Source: a bacterium
Lineage (GTDB): Bacteria > Myxococcota > UBA727 > JAUIJE01
Direction of reading: 5' to 3'
DNA length: 64,000 nt
NCBI GenBank assembly: GCA_030431455.1
Contig: JAUIJE010000007.1
Coordinates: 310,001 to 374,000, forward strand
In this document: positions 7,531 to 17,318 of the stretch, piece by piece
How positions within the stretch are numbered: position 1 is the stretch's first letter
Layout of the letters: each line of letters starts with the position of its first letter
Notes under the pieces: model-generated
What the model was told of the DNA's origin: nothing
The model's database searches: none
The model's input: the letters and a program-made list of their open reading frames with translations, nothing else
Translations under genes and position numbers: made by a program

Positions 7531-8523
7531 TCAGTCGAGGCTGAGCGTGCCCGGGGTCGGCGCGGGGTTGACCACGTACGCGCCGGTGGCGAGGTCGATC
7601 TGCAGCGACTGGTCGGCGGGCGCGCCCCCGTCCACCGACCGCTCGCCCACCGAGGTGCCGTCGGGCATGGTCAGCCGGATCCAGTCTCCGTCGAGGTCGA
7701 ACGCGGGGAGGATGCCGTCGTTGTGATCGGGACCGGCGAACAACACCAGGGCCGCGCCTTGCGCGATGGTCCCGCCGGTGAACGTCCACTTCATCGGGTC
7801 GGCGGGGTCGTCGGACAGCCCCCAGCCGGTGAGGTCGATGTTGTCCCCGCCGACGTTGCTCAGCTCGAGCCACGGCGGGTACGCGCCGGTGCCGTCGTCG
7901 AGGGTGGACTCGTTGTCGGTCATCAGCTCGCTCACGAGGACGGGGACATACCCCGGACATGCGTGGCACAGCACCGGGCCCCCCGTGACGATGAGATTGT
8001 CGTAGGTGGCGGTGGGCGCCCCGTCGACCGGGCCGGTCTCGAGGGTGTACGACCACGTCGGCGGGAAGAACGTCATCGATAGGGAATAGCGGTCCCCGTC
8101 GGTGTCGCCGGTGGCGATGTCGTTCCAGTTGTGGTGGGTGTTTTCGTAGGTGATGTCGTCTTCGAACATCGCCGCGCAGGCGCCCCCGACGTCGACGCGC
8201 AGGGTGTCGCCGGTGTAGATCGCGCTCTCCCCCACCCCGATGGTGTCAAAGACCCGCCGCAGCGATGCCTTCACATCGCCGCCGGTGGACTCGAACCGCA
8301 GCACATGGGTGTCGAAGCCGCCCCCGCCGGCCGGCGCGTCGACGCAATCGCCGTCTCCATCGCCGTCTCCATCGCCGTCTCCATCGCCGTCGCCATCGCC
8401 GTCTCCATCGCCCCCGTCGCCATCACCGGGGCCACCATCGTTGCCGCCGGTGCCGCCATCACACGCCAATGCCCCCGCCAGAGCGAAAAACAGGCCCGCG
8501 ATCCAAAACCACCGTGTCTTCAT
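7531..8523 (-). CDS. lipoprotein with Gly-Asp repeat linker and lamin-tail-like domain
   Basis: 330 residues. A signal peptide ends at the lipobox ALAC (Cys 21); then comes a linker of alternating Gly and Asp encoded by a 12-bp tandem repeat. A middle domain of unknown type follows, and a C-terminal segment (VSELMTDNESTLDDGTGAYP, WLELSNVGGDNIDLTGWGLS) matches the lamin-tail domain pattern common in secreted and surface proteins. Start ATG at 8523 was chosen because it begins the signal peptide. Likely anchored in the outer membrane; role unknown. Confidence 0.8.
   Translation of the reverse strand: MKTRWFWIAGLFFALAGALACDGGTGGNDGGPGDGDGGDGDGDGDGDGDGDGDGDGDGDCVDAPAGGGGFDTHVLRFESTGGDVKASLRRVFDTIGVGESAIYTGDTLRVDVGGACAAMFEDDITYENTHHNWNDIATGDTDGDRYSLSMTFFPPTWSYTLETGPVDGAPTATYDNLIVTGGPVLCHACPGYVPVLVSELMTDNESTLDDGTGAYPPWLELSNVGGDNIDLTGWGLSDDPADPMKWTFTGGTIAQGAALVLFAGPDHNDGILPAFDLDGDWIRLTMPDGTSVGERSVDGGAPADQSLQIDLATGAYVVNPAPTPGTLSLD
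8347..8406. repeat. five 12-bp tandem units encoding the Gly-Asp linker
   Basis: Five copies of ATCGCCGTCTCC, one with a single change (GTCGCC), encode Gly-Asp-Gly-Asp on the minus strand. The unit length is a multiple of three, so copy-number change alters linker length without breaking the frame. Confidence 0.9.
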
Positions 8524-8572
8524 CGTGCACTCCCATTGGACAGCATCCACTCACTTGGGAGGTGTGCCATAC

Positions 8573-8603
8573 AAAAAAGCGCCCACCACCGTGGACGCTT
8601 TTT
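8573..8603 (-). terminator. intrinsic terminator after gene 8630-9094
   Basis: On the minus strand GCGTCCAC pairs with GTGGGCGC (one G-T pair) and is followed by TTTTTT. It ends the HMG-CoA reductase / mevalonate kinase / 8630-9094 transcription unit and separates it from the lipoprotein genes. Confidence 0.75.
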
Positions 8604-8629
8604 GGCTGACAAAATCTGAGCGGACCGGG

Positions 8630-9094
8630 TCAGGTGCGGGGAATGGCCCCGTGCACCGGGCTTTCGCCGGCGTCGACCTGTACGTCGTCGGGACGCACCT
8701 CGATCACCACCGCGTCCTCGGGCAAAAACGGTGTGCGCGCGCACAGGGCACGAACCGCGTCCACCAGATCCGGGCGGTCCTCGAGGTGGGGCTCACCGTC
8801 GTCGGACACGCGCCCCACCACCGCCACGTGGGCCAGGCCACACACCGTCGGGAGCTCCGCGTCCTTGTGGACCACAAAGCGTGGGCGCATCCCGATGCGC
8901 ACCCGGTCGCAGAAGATCGCTTTGTCGGGGAGCAGACCCACCCAAGCGCTGTCGCCGGCGGGCATCAAGCGCACGCACACGCAGGTGTCGCGGTCGCCCT
9001 CGTCGGGTTGGAACGTGAACATCGGCGTGGGGCCAAACAGCGCATGTGCCCGTTTGGCGAAGAGCGCGTGGGAGATCGAAACAACCTTGTCCAT
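8630..9094 (-). CDS. hypothetical protein behind mevalonate kinase
   Basis: 154 residues, start ATG at 9094 preceded by TGGAGTG. No signal peptide or membrane segment. I do not recognise the fold: it has an alternating hydrophobic pattern (VCVRLMPAGDSAWVGLLPDK, FVVHKDAELPTVCGLAHVAV) suggesting a beta-rich cytosolic domain. It lies 52 bp behind mevalonate kinase and before a terminator, so it is probably the third gene of that operon. A link to isoprenoid metabolism is only inferred from position. Confidence 0.7.
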   Translation of the reverse strand: MDKVVSISHALFAKRAHALFGPTPMFTFQPDEGDRDTCVCVRLMPAGDSAWVGLLPDKAIFCDRVRIGMRPRFVVHKDAELPTVCGLAHVAVVGRVSDDGEPHLEDRPDLVDAVRALCARTPFLPEDAVVIEVRPDDVQVDAGESPVHGAIPRT

Positions 9095-9146
9095 CGATGT
9101 CACTCCAGAAATTGCGTGGTCCGCGTAATCCAGCCTGCGTGTGGTT

Positions 9147-10156
9147 TCAACCCGCCGCGGAGCGAACGGTGACCGGATCGACATCGTCCACTTCGTGCGG
9201 GTCAGACCCGATTTCAGCGGCGAAGGCATGGGCCCCCGCCCGTTCAAACGCTTTGAGCACCGGGCGCGGGTCGTCGTCGCACAGGGCGATGACCGCGCCC
9301 CCGCCGCCGGCCCCGGTGAGCTTGGCCCCAAGCGCGCCCGCGTCCCGGGCGGCGTGGCAGAGCTTCTCGATGGTGGGCGTGCTGACCCCGAGGGCGTTGA
9401 GGTAGCCCTGGTTGAGGTCCATGAGTTCGCCCACTTTGGCCAAATGGCCCTCCTCGAGCGCGGCGCGCACTTCTTGCGCGAGGCCGCCGATGCCGTCGAA
9501 CAGATGTTGGTACGCCTTCGGATGCCGGCGCATGCGATCCCGTAACGCGCCCACGGCGTGCACGGTGCCGGCGTGTTTGCCCGACAGGCCCACGGCCATG
9601 CGGATGCGGCGCCCGGGTTGAATACGCTCGACGACGTTGTCGGGTTCGCCCTTTTTGAACCACACCAGGCCCCCGTGGGCGATCACGGAGTGATCGACCC
9701 CCGATGGGTTGCCGTGGAACACCCGCTCGAGGCGGTGGGAGTAGCCCATCACCTCCTCGTCGGTGACGGATTTGGACAAGAACCGGAACACCCCGCGCAC
9801 GAGGGCCACGGACAGAGCCGCGGACGAACCGAGACCACTGCCCGCGGGGATCGCGCCTTCGGCCACGAAGGCCAGGCCGCGCACCTCGTCGCCGAACATC
9901 GCGATCAGTTCGGCCAGGGCGTTGCGCAGCGCTTCGGGGCCTTCGCCGTCGGGGTCGGGACGCGCGCCGGTCTCGAGACCGAGGCCGGTGCCGCGGAAGG
10001 TGGGACCGGACAGGCCGTCGTCGGTGCGTTTGCTCACCGCCACCCGCACGCCCCGGTCGAGGGTGGCGGCGATGGCCGGCTGTCCGTAGACGACCGCGTG
10101 CTCGCCCATCAGGATGATTTTGCCGGGTGCATACCCGAACGCGGCGTCGAGACCGT

Positions 10157-10160
<4 letters not shown>
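9147..10160 (-). CDS. mvk: mevalonate kinase
   Basis: GHMP-family kinase of 337 residues that phosphorylates mevalonate in the cytosol. The N-terminal substrate motif PGKIILMGEHAVVYG (residues 12-26) is of the mevalonate-kinase type. The phosphate loop IPAGSGLGSSAALSVA and the C-terminal KLTGAGGGGAVIAL are intact, as is HGNPSGVDHSV, which carries the catalytic aspartate. Its ATG overlaps the HMG-CoA reductase stop by four bases, so the two consecutive pathway enzymes are coupled. Confidence 0.95.
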
Positions 10161-11491
<1,331 letters not shown>

Positions 11492-11509
11492 GGCGGGCCT
11501 CAGGGGTGT

Positions 11510-11545
11510 TTTCAGTGATTATAGCGTTTTTAATAAAGACTGAAA
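11510..11545 (-). promoter_or_regulatory. mvaA: mvaA promoter with inverted repeat (candidate operator)
   Basis: A perfect -10 TATAAT lies at 11523-11518 on the minus strand. It is enclosed by TTTCAGT (11545-11539, at the -35 position) and ACTGAAA (11516-11510, at the start site), 7-bp perfect arms with a 22-bp spacer. The same arms occur in the mvaD/regulator intergenic region, so this is a likely binding site of the GbsR-type regulator. Confidence 0.6.
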
Positions 11546-11733
11546 CCAGTTTATTTTCGTGCTTTTGTGCGCCGCGTCGCGTTGTGACCATGGGTCATTC
11601 AAGGTCCCGCCCAGACACGGTTTTTCGTTCGGAGGAGGAACGCAACCGGGGTCTGGTGTGGCCCCATGACACCGCCGCAAAGTGAGATGTCACCGGGCCG
11701 CGGGTGGTTGCAGAACCCGCCGGGACCGCCCGG

Positions 11734-12312
11734 TCAAGGGGCGGCGTTGTCGTCAAACTGGTCGAGCTCGCGGTTGACGTCGACCCGGCCCTCGCCCAGC
11801 AAGAGGTCGAGCAGCCGGTTGGACAGGCGCGCGGCCTGCTCGAGGTGGGCGATGCGGTCGGCGACGAAGCCCTCGTCCCCGGTCAGGGCCTTGCCCTTGG
11901 GGCGCGAACTCTTGACGATGTCCATCGCGTCGGTGAGGTTGCCCACCGCTTCTTTGAGCTCGCGCTGCTCGCGGCCGCCGAGGATGTTGCCGATCACCCG
12001 GCGCAGCTCGGGCTCGGCCACGTAGTTGAGCTTGCGGCTGCCCTTTTCGTAGGCCTTGTGCACCGCCCCCCACCGCAAGAGCCCCTTGAGGCTCATGGAC
12101 ACGTTGGCCGCGGAGATGCCCAACCGCTCGACCAGCTCGGCCTGGGTCATGGGCTTGGGGCTCAAAAAGAGCGCGCAGTACACGCGCCCCATCGTGCGGG
12201 TGAAGCCCCAAAACTCGGCCACCCGGCCCGCGACCTCGATGCAGATGTCCTGCGCCTGGACGAGGGCGTCGTCGTGGATTTCGTCATCGGTCGGGTGTCG
12301 GCGTTCGGTCAT
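11734..12312 (-). CDS. GbsR/MarR-family transcriptional regulator
   Basis: 192-residue DNA-binding protein. A winged helix-turn-helix is clear at MTQAELVERLGISAANVSMS with the wing LLRWGAVHKAYEKGSRKL, followed by a C-terminal helical region that should dimerise. The pattern is that of the GbsR branch of MarR-like regulators. It is transcribed divergently from mvaD with 57 bp between the starts, containing a perfect inverted repeat, and its other side faces the HMG-CoA reductase promoter. Control of the mevalonate genes and itself is inferred from this arrangement; the effector is unknown. Confidence 0.88.
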   Translation of the reverse strand: MTERRHPTDDEIHDDALVQAQDICIEVAGRVAEFWGFTRTMGRVYCALFLSPKPMTQAELVERLGISAANVSMSLKGLLRWGAVHKAYEKGSRKLNYVAEPELRRVIGNILGGREQRELKEAVGNLTDAMDIVKSSRPKGKALTGDEGFVADRIAHLEQAARLSNRLLDLLLGEGRVDVNRELDQFDDNAAP

Positions 12313-12326
12313 GGTCTGGGCCACCC

Positions 12327-12353
12327 TTTCAGTGTATTTCGAATTCACTGAAA
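12327..12353. promoter_or_regulatory. perfect inverted repeat in mvaD / regulator intergenic region
   Basis: TTTCAGTG (12327-12334), 11-bp spacer, CACTGAAA (12346-12353). It fills most of the 57-bp divergent intergenic region and shares its arms with the site at the mvaA promoter, with a spacer shorter by 9 bp (about one helical turn) when the 7-bp core arms are compared. Confidence 0.65.
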
Positions 12354-12369
12354 ACTGAAGGGAGACCTC

Positions 12370-13341
12370 GTGGCCCGCGCCATCGCGCACACCAACATCG
12401 CGCTCGTCAAATACTGGGGCAAGCGGGACGCGGCGCTCAACCTGCCCGCCACCGGCAGCCTCTCGCTCACCCTGGACGGGTTTTACACCGACACCACCGT
12501 GACCCTCGGGGGCGAGACCGACCGGCTGACACTTGATGGCACCGCCGCGTCCGACGCGGAGACCGCGCGGGTCTCGCGCTACCTCGACCTGGTGCGCGAC
12601 CTCGCGGGCCGCACCGAGCGCGCCCAGATCGAGAGCGAAAACCACGTGCCCACCGCCGCGGGCCTGGCCAGCTCCGCGTCGGGGTTTTGCGCCCTCGCCC
12701 TCGCGGCGTCGTCCGCCTATGGCCTCGACCTCGACCCGCGGGCCTTGTCCGTGCTCGCCCGCCGGGGGTCGGGATCGGCCGCGCGCAGCGTGTTCGGTGG
12801 CTTTGTGCGGATGGACAAGGGCGTGCGCGACGACGGCGAAGACTGCGCGGCGTCGCCGATCGCGACCCCGGCCGGGTTCGACCTGTGCCTGCTGGTCGTG
12901 CGCTGCGCCACGGGCCGGAAAAAGGTCGGCTCGACCGTGGGCATGAACAGCACCGAGCAGACCTCGCCCTACTTCCCGGCCTGGGTCGAGACCCACGACG
13001 CGGACATGCGCGCGGCCGAGGCGGCCATCGCCGCGCGGGACCTCGACGCGCTGGGCGCGACCATGGAGCACTCCACGCTCAAGATGCACGCCAGCGCGCT
13101 CGCGGCCCAGCCCGGCCTGTGGTACTTCCGCCCAGTGACATTGGCGGTGATGGACGCGGTCCGCGCGCTGCGCGAGGAGGGCGTGACCGCGTACTTCACC
13201 ATGGACGCGGGACCGCACGTGAAGGTGCTGTGCCGCGCGGAAGATGGCGAGGGCATCGCCGACCGCTTGTCACAGATCGAAGGCACCCGCGGGGTGAGCG
13301 TGTGCCGGCCCGGTCCCGCCGCCCGGCTGGTCGACGGGTGA
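12370..13341 (+). CDS. mvaD: diphosphomevalonate decarboxylase
   Basis: GHMP-family enzyme (323 residues) that converts mevalonate diphosphate to isopentenyl diphosphate using ATP. Diagnostic elements are HTNIALVKYWGKRD at the N-terminus, the phosphate loop PTAAGLASSASGFCALALA, MNSTEQTSPYFPAW, and the catalytic region YFTMDAGPHVKVL. The start is GTG at 12370, preceded by GGGAG; no better ATG is available. It is divergent from the GbsR-type regulator and upstream of phosphomevalonate kinase. Confidence 0.95.
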   Translation: MARAIAHTNIALVKYWGKRDAALNLPATGSLSLTLDGFYTDTTVTLGGETDRLTLDGTAASDAETARVSRYLDLVRDLAGRTERAQIESENHVPTAAGLASSASGFCALALAASSAYGLDLDPRALSVLARRGSGSAARSVFGGFVRMDKGVRDDGEDCAASPIATPAGFDLCLLVVRCATGRKKVGSTVGMNSTEQTSPYFPAWVETHDADMRAAEAAIAARDLDALGATMEHSTLKMHASALAAQPGLWYFRPVTLAVMDAVRALREEGVTAYFTMDAGPHVKVLCRAEDGEGIADRLSQIEGTRGVSVCRPGPAARLVDG

Positions 13342-13357
13342 AGATGAGATCACCGCA

Positions 13358-13385
13358 ACTGATCCAAAACGAAAACGGAATCAGT
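13358..13385. promoter_or_regulatory. weak inverted repeat between mvaD and phosphomevalonate kinase
   Basis: ACTGAT, 16-bp spacer, ATCAGT, related to the ACTGAAA/TTTCAGT arms seen upstream of mvaA and mvaD. It lies about 170 bp ahead of the phosphomevalonate kinase start. May be a third, weaker operator. Confidence 0.3.
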
Positions 13386-13555
13386 GTGAACGTTCCACTC
13401 TCCCCCCCGCGCACCGCGCGGGCCGACAGGGGTGCGCCAAGGGGCGCGCCCGGGGGGCGCCTGTGCGCCCACCCAATGAGGGCGGGGGTGGGGGCGGAAC
13501 TGTACAGCACTTACAATTTGCGACATCCACGCCAACACGCGCGAGGCATCGGCCC

Positions 13556-14533
13556 ATGATCGTGCGCGCCCCCGGCAAGCTCGTCCTGTGCGGCGAGTAC
13601 GCGGTGCTCGAAGGAACCGCGGCCTGCGTCACCGCGGTGGGCCGCGAAGCGGTGCTCGACCTGACGCCGGGGCCGCGCGAGGTCGTCGCCCTCGGGGCCG
13701 CCGTCGCGTACGACCTCGACGCCGGTGGCGTGCACTGGGCGGAGCGGCCCGCGACCCACGCGCTGGTGCGCGCGATGTTCGACACCGCCCGGGATCGCGG
13801 CATCGCCGTCCCCGGGGCGCGCTGGGCCATCGACTCGGATGCGCTCAACCTCGGGGTGGGCGGACAGCACAAGCTGGGCCTCGGCTCGAGCGCGGCGGTG
13901 GCCGCGGCGGTGGCGCGGGCCCTGCTCGGGGACGAGGTGCCTGCCGAGGACGTGTTCGACCTCGCGCTCGCCGGCCACCTTCGGTTCTCCGCCGGGCGCG
14001 GCTCGGGCATCGACGTGGCCGCGGCCAGCTTCGGCGGGACCCTGCGCTACCAAGACCGCGTCGCCCAGCCGATGCAGGCCCATTGGTACGGCTTGGATGT
14101 GGTCTGTGTCTACGTCGGGCACAGCCAGTCTACGCGGGCTTTTCTGGCCCAGACCGAACGGCTCAAGGCCGACGACCGGCCCGCGTACGACGACGCGATG
14201 GCCCGCATCGACGCGGCCACCGAGCGGTTCGCGGCCGGCCTCGAAGCGGGCGACGCCGCCGCGGTGATCGCCGCGGTCGATGCCGCTGGCCGCGGCATGG
14301 CCGGGCTCGGCGAGCGCGCGGGGGCGGACATCGTGAGCGCGCCCCACCGCGCGGTGCGGAGGATCGCGGCCTCGTGCGGGGGTGCGGCCAAGCCGAGCGG
14401 GGCCGGCGGCGGCGACATCGCGCTGGCGTTTGTCCCCGCGGGTCAGGCCGCGCGGGTCTCGTCGGCGCTGGCCGAGGCGGGCATGGTGGTGCTCGACCTG
14501 CCCCTCGCCGCCCCCGGCGCGCGCAGCGCCTGA
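13556..14533 (+). CDS. mvaK2: phosphomevalonate kinase
   Basis: GHMP kinase (325 residues) for the second phosphorylation of mevalonate. It opens MIVRAPGKLVLCGEYAVLEG, the phosphomevalonate-kinase variant of motif 1; GLGSSAAVAAAVARALL is the phosphate loop and KPSGAGGGDIALAF the C-terminal loop. ATG at 13556 follows GAGG; a longer reading upstream would cover the mvaD-mvaK2 spacer and lacks family residues. Its last 91 bases overlap tail-to-tail with the ferritin-like gene on the other strand. Confidence 0.93.
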   Translation: MIVRAPGKLVLCGEYAVLEGTAACVTAVGREAVLDLTPGPREVVALGAAVAYDLDAGGVHWAERPATHALVRAMFDTARDRGIAVPGARWAIDSDALNLGVGGQHKLGLGSSAAVAAAVARALLGDEVPAEDVFDLALAGHLRFSAGRGSGIDVAAASFGGTLRYQDRVAQPMQAHWYGLDVVCVYVGHSQSTRAFLAQTERLKADDRPAYDDAMARIDAATERFAAGLEAGDAAAVIAAVDAAGRGMAGLGERAGADIVSAPHRAVRRIAASCGGAAKPSGAGGGDIALAFVPAGQAARVSSALAEAGMVVLDLPLAAPGARSA

Positions 14534-15600
14534 CCGACTTGGCGCCGGGCCCGGCGCCGGGCGGGCCCGAGCAGGTCATGCGCGGGCCGGGGCACACCAT
14601 CTGTGGGCTGCGCCCCGTCCAGGGAGAACGCGCGCACCCGGCGCGGCAGGGTCCAGGTCGCGACCCGCGCCCCGAGGCGGGCGCGGCGCGAACGGGCGGC
14701 ACAGAAGCTGAGCACCGCCTGGGCCAAGGCGGCGTGGTCGCGCTCGTCGTCGGCGATGCGCTGCCACATCGTGCGCACCGCGGGGTTCGCAGATTCGGCC
14801 GCGGCCCGGGCGGCGATGTCCGCGGCCAGCCCCTCGCCGAACACCCCATCGCGCACCGCTTCGCGGGCGATGCGGAAAAGCCGCGCGTCGTCGTCCTCGT
14901 TGCGCACCGGCGCCGCCACCGGGCCGAGGTGCACCGCCCCGGCCCCGACCCCACGCGCGGCCTCGAGACAGAGCGCGGCGTGGCGGTCCTCGTCGTCCGC
15001 CGCGCGTCGGGCCCAGGCCACGAGGTCCGGCGGGGCGCCGAGCGCGGTGAGGTCGTCCGCGAGCTCGCGGAACACGGGCGCGGACGCGGCCTCTTTGCGC
15101 GCGGCCTCGACGAAGAACCGCGCGGTGGCAGGGTCGGGGCCGCTTGTCGCGGGCCGGTCCCCGCCGTGCACGTCGGGCAACACCGGGCGGCGGCGCACGC
15201 GGAGCGGACGGCCCATCGTCCAGTCGCCGAAAAAGATGATCCAGCCCAAGAACAGCGCGAAGGCGATCGCGGCCAGCACCGGGGACAAGAACAGGATCGC
15301 GCTCAACCACGCCCCGGCCTTGGCCGCGCGGCGACCGCGCAGCACACCCAGTGACATTTTGATGCGGTCCCGCGCGACCATGCTGATGGCGAAGCCGAGC
15401 AAGCCCCCGACCAGAGCCAAGCCCACCGCCTGCCCGGCGTCGAACCGCTCGGTGGCGTAGGTCACCAAGGCGGCCCCGACCACGCCGGCGGGCACCGCCA
15501 AGCCCGCCAACGCGAGTTTGGACAGGCGCGGCACCGCCATCGCGTCGGGATCCGGATGGGGCACTTGGGCGCTCGTGCCCTCGCGCGCGGGCTCGGTCAT
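14443..15600 (-). CDS. membrane protein with ferritin-like domain
   Basis: 385 residues. Three hydrophobic segments fill the N-terminal third (about 31-51, 58-76 and 95-125). A helical domain follows with carboxylate/histidine motifs: FFVEAARKEAAS, ADDEDRHAALC and ADDERDHAALAQ. The ExxH-type spacing suggests a ferritin-like four-helix bundle that could bind a di-metal site. The last 50-60 residues are low-complexity Arg/Ala/Gly-rich. The 3' end overlaps phosphomevalonate kinase by 91 bp, so the reading frame may have been extended after loss of an earlier stop. Function unknown. Confidence 0.7.
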   Translation of the reverse strand: MTEPAREGTSAQVPHPDPDAMAVPRLSKLALAGLAVPAGVVGAALVTYATERFDAGQAVGLALVGGLLGFAISMVARDRIKMSLGVLRGRRAAKAGAWLSAILFLSPVLAAIAFALFLGWIIFFGDWTMGRPLRVRRRPVLPDVHGGDRPATSGPDPATARFFVEAARKEAASAPVFRELADDLTALGAPPDLVAWARRAADDEDRHAALCLEAARGVGAGAVHLGPVAAPVRNEDDDARLFRIAREAVRDGVFGEGLAADIAARAAAESANPAVRTMWQRIADDERDHAALAQAVLSFCAARSRRARLGARVATWTLPRRVRAFSLDGAQPTDGVPRPAHDLLGPARRRARRQVGQALRAPGAARGRSSTTMPASASADETRAA

Positions 15601-15613
15601 GCTCGCTCCTGGC

Positions 15614-17143
15614 TCAGACCGGGTACACGCAGTGTTTTTTCGGGTACCGGGTGTCCTGTTTGTCCGTCATGTAAGCGAGCCGGCGGGCGAGTTCATTCCG
15701 GAGCCCATCCCCGGGCACGATGCCGTCGATGGACAGGTCGGCGGCGAGCTTGTGGATGTCGATGTCCTCTCGGTATTCCGCGCGCAGCTTCTCGACGTAG
15801 GCGGGGCGCTCGGCCTCGGGCACGGCCGCGATCTTGTTGGCGAACACGGCGTTGACCGCGGCCTCGGCCCCCATCACCGCGATCGAGGCCTGCGGCAATG
15901 CCAATGTACAGTCGGGCATGAACCCCGGGCCGCTCATGGCATAGAGGCCGGCCCCGTACGCCTTGCGCACGACGACACAAATGCGCGGCACGGTGGCTTC
16001 GCTCATGGCCGCGATCATCTTCGCCCCGTGGCGGATGATGCCCTCTCGCTCGACCTTGCTCCCGATCATGAAGCCGGGCACGTCGGCGAGGAACAGGAGC
16101 GGAATCTCAAACGCGTCGCACAACCACATGAACCGCGCGGCCTTGTCCGCGCTGTCCACGAACAGCACCCCGCCTTTGTGTTTGGGGTTGTTGGCCACGA
16201 TGCCCACCGAGCGGCCGTCGATGCGCGCGAGCCCGACCACGATCTCCTTGGCGAAGCGCTTTTTGATTTCGAAGAAGCTCCCCTCGTCGACCAACCGGTC
16301 GATGAGGTCGTGCATCGCGAACAGCTTGTTCTCTTCTTTGGGCACGATCTCGTCGATGGACGGGCCCGCGGCGGGCGCTTTCGCCTCGGTGCGCGCGGGC
16401 TGCTCGCCGGTGCGCTGGGGGAAGTACGAGATGTACTGCTTGCACATCTCGATCGCCTCGCGCTCGTCCTTGCACAAAAAGTCCGCGCACCCGGACTCGG
16501 AGGTGTGCATCTTGGCCCCGCCCATCTCCTCGAGGGTGACCTTCTCGCCGATGACCATCTCGGCCATGCGCGGGCTGCCCAGGTACATGGACGCGTTCTT
16601 TTTGATCATGAACACCACGTCACAGAACGCCGGAATGTACGCGCCCCCCGCCGCCGACGGGCCGAACAGCAGACACACCTGGGGCACAAACCCCGAGAGG
16701 TTCACCTCGTTGTAGAAGATGCGCCCCGCGTGGCGCCGACCGGGGAACATCTCGAGCTGATCGGTGATGCGCGCCCCCGCCGAGTCGACGAGGTAGAGCA
16801 TGGGGATGCGGTACCGCCCCGCCATCTCTTGGATGCGCACGATTTTCTCGACGGTGCGCGCCCCCCACGACCCGGCCTTCACCGTGGAGTCGTTGGCCAT
16901 GATCGCGACCTCACGCCCCGCGATGCGGCCGATGCCGGTGACCACCCCGTCGGCGGGCAGACCGCTGGCCAGCGAGTTGGCGAACAGGCCGTCCTCGACA
17001 AAGCTGTCCTCGTCGACGAGCAGCGCGATGCGCTCCCGCGCGAACATCTTGCCCTGGGCGGTGTTCTTCTCGTGGTACTTGTCCGCGCCCCCCTTTTGGA
17101 TGGCGTCGGCTTCGTGGCGAATGGTGTCCGAGGGGGTGGTCAT
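15614..17143 (-). CDS. acyl-CoA carboxylase, carboxyltransferase subunit
   Basis: 509-residue beta-type carboxyltransferase of the propionyl-/methylcrotonyl-/geranyl-CoA carboxylase superfamily, which moves CO2 from carboxybiotin to an acyl-CoA. The two crotonase-like halves are visible: N-terminal GSWGARTVEKIVRIQ with LVDSAGARITDQLE and FGPSAAGGAYIPAFCDV, and C-terminal LADVPGFMIGSKVEREGI with VVVRKAYGAGLYAMSGPGF. The substrate cannot be told from sequence alone. It is divergent from a TetR regulator gene 175 bp away. The matching biotin carrier may be the one at 6290-6511. Confidence 0.92.
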   Translation of the reverse strand: MTTPSDTIRHEADAIQKGGADKYHEKNTAQGKMFARERIALLVDEDSFVEDGLFANSLASGLPADGVVTGIGRIAGREVAIMANDSTVKAGSWGARTVEKIVRIQEMAGRYRIPMLYLVDSAGARITDQLEMFPGRRHAGRIFYNEVNLSGFVPQVCLLFGPSAAGGAYIPAFCDVVFMIKKNASMYLGSPRMAEMVIGEKVTLEEMGGAKMHTSESGCADFLCKDEREAIEMCKQYISYFPQRTGEQPARTEAKAPAAGPSIDEIVPKEENKLFAMHDLIDRLVDEGSFFEIKKRFAKEIVVGLARIDGRSVGIVANNPKHKGGVLFVDSADKAARFMWLCDAFEIPLLFLADVPGFMIGSKVEREGIIRHGAKMIAAMSEATVPRICVVVRKAYGAGLYAMSGPGFMPDCTLALPQASIAVMGAEAAVNAVFANKIAAVPEAERPAYVEKLRAEYREDIDIHKLAADLSIDGIVPGDGLRNELARRLAYMTDKQDTRYPKKHCVYPV

Positions 17144-17283
17144 GTCCTGTCCTTTCGCGGCGGACTCGACCAGCCGTGGCTGATGTGGTCAAGGTGGGTA
17201 CACCGCGAAAAGCGGCCTTGAGGTCGCGTTATCTTGCCGAAATTGCGACGAAATCGGGACAGAGCGAGCTTTGGACACCCGTC

Positions 17284-17299
17284 TTGGACGTGCGTCCAA
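17284..17299. promoter_or_regulatory. perfect palindrome upstream of TetR gene (candidate operator)
   Basis: TTGGAC-GTGC-GTCCAA, 6-bp perfect arms, 20 bp before the GTG start of the TetR gene and within the divergent region shared with the carboxyltransferase gene. A further TTTGGAC at 17270-17276 repeats the left arm. Length and position fit a TetR-dimer operator. Confidence 0.6.
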
Positions 17300-17318
17300 A
17301 ATCCGCTAGGGATGGGGG

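Noticed and set aside
8347-8406. Tandem repeats as a CRISPR array
   Set aside because: Units are 12 bp, contiguous without spacers and in frame within a lipoprotein gene.
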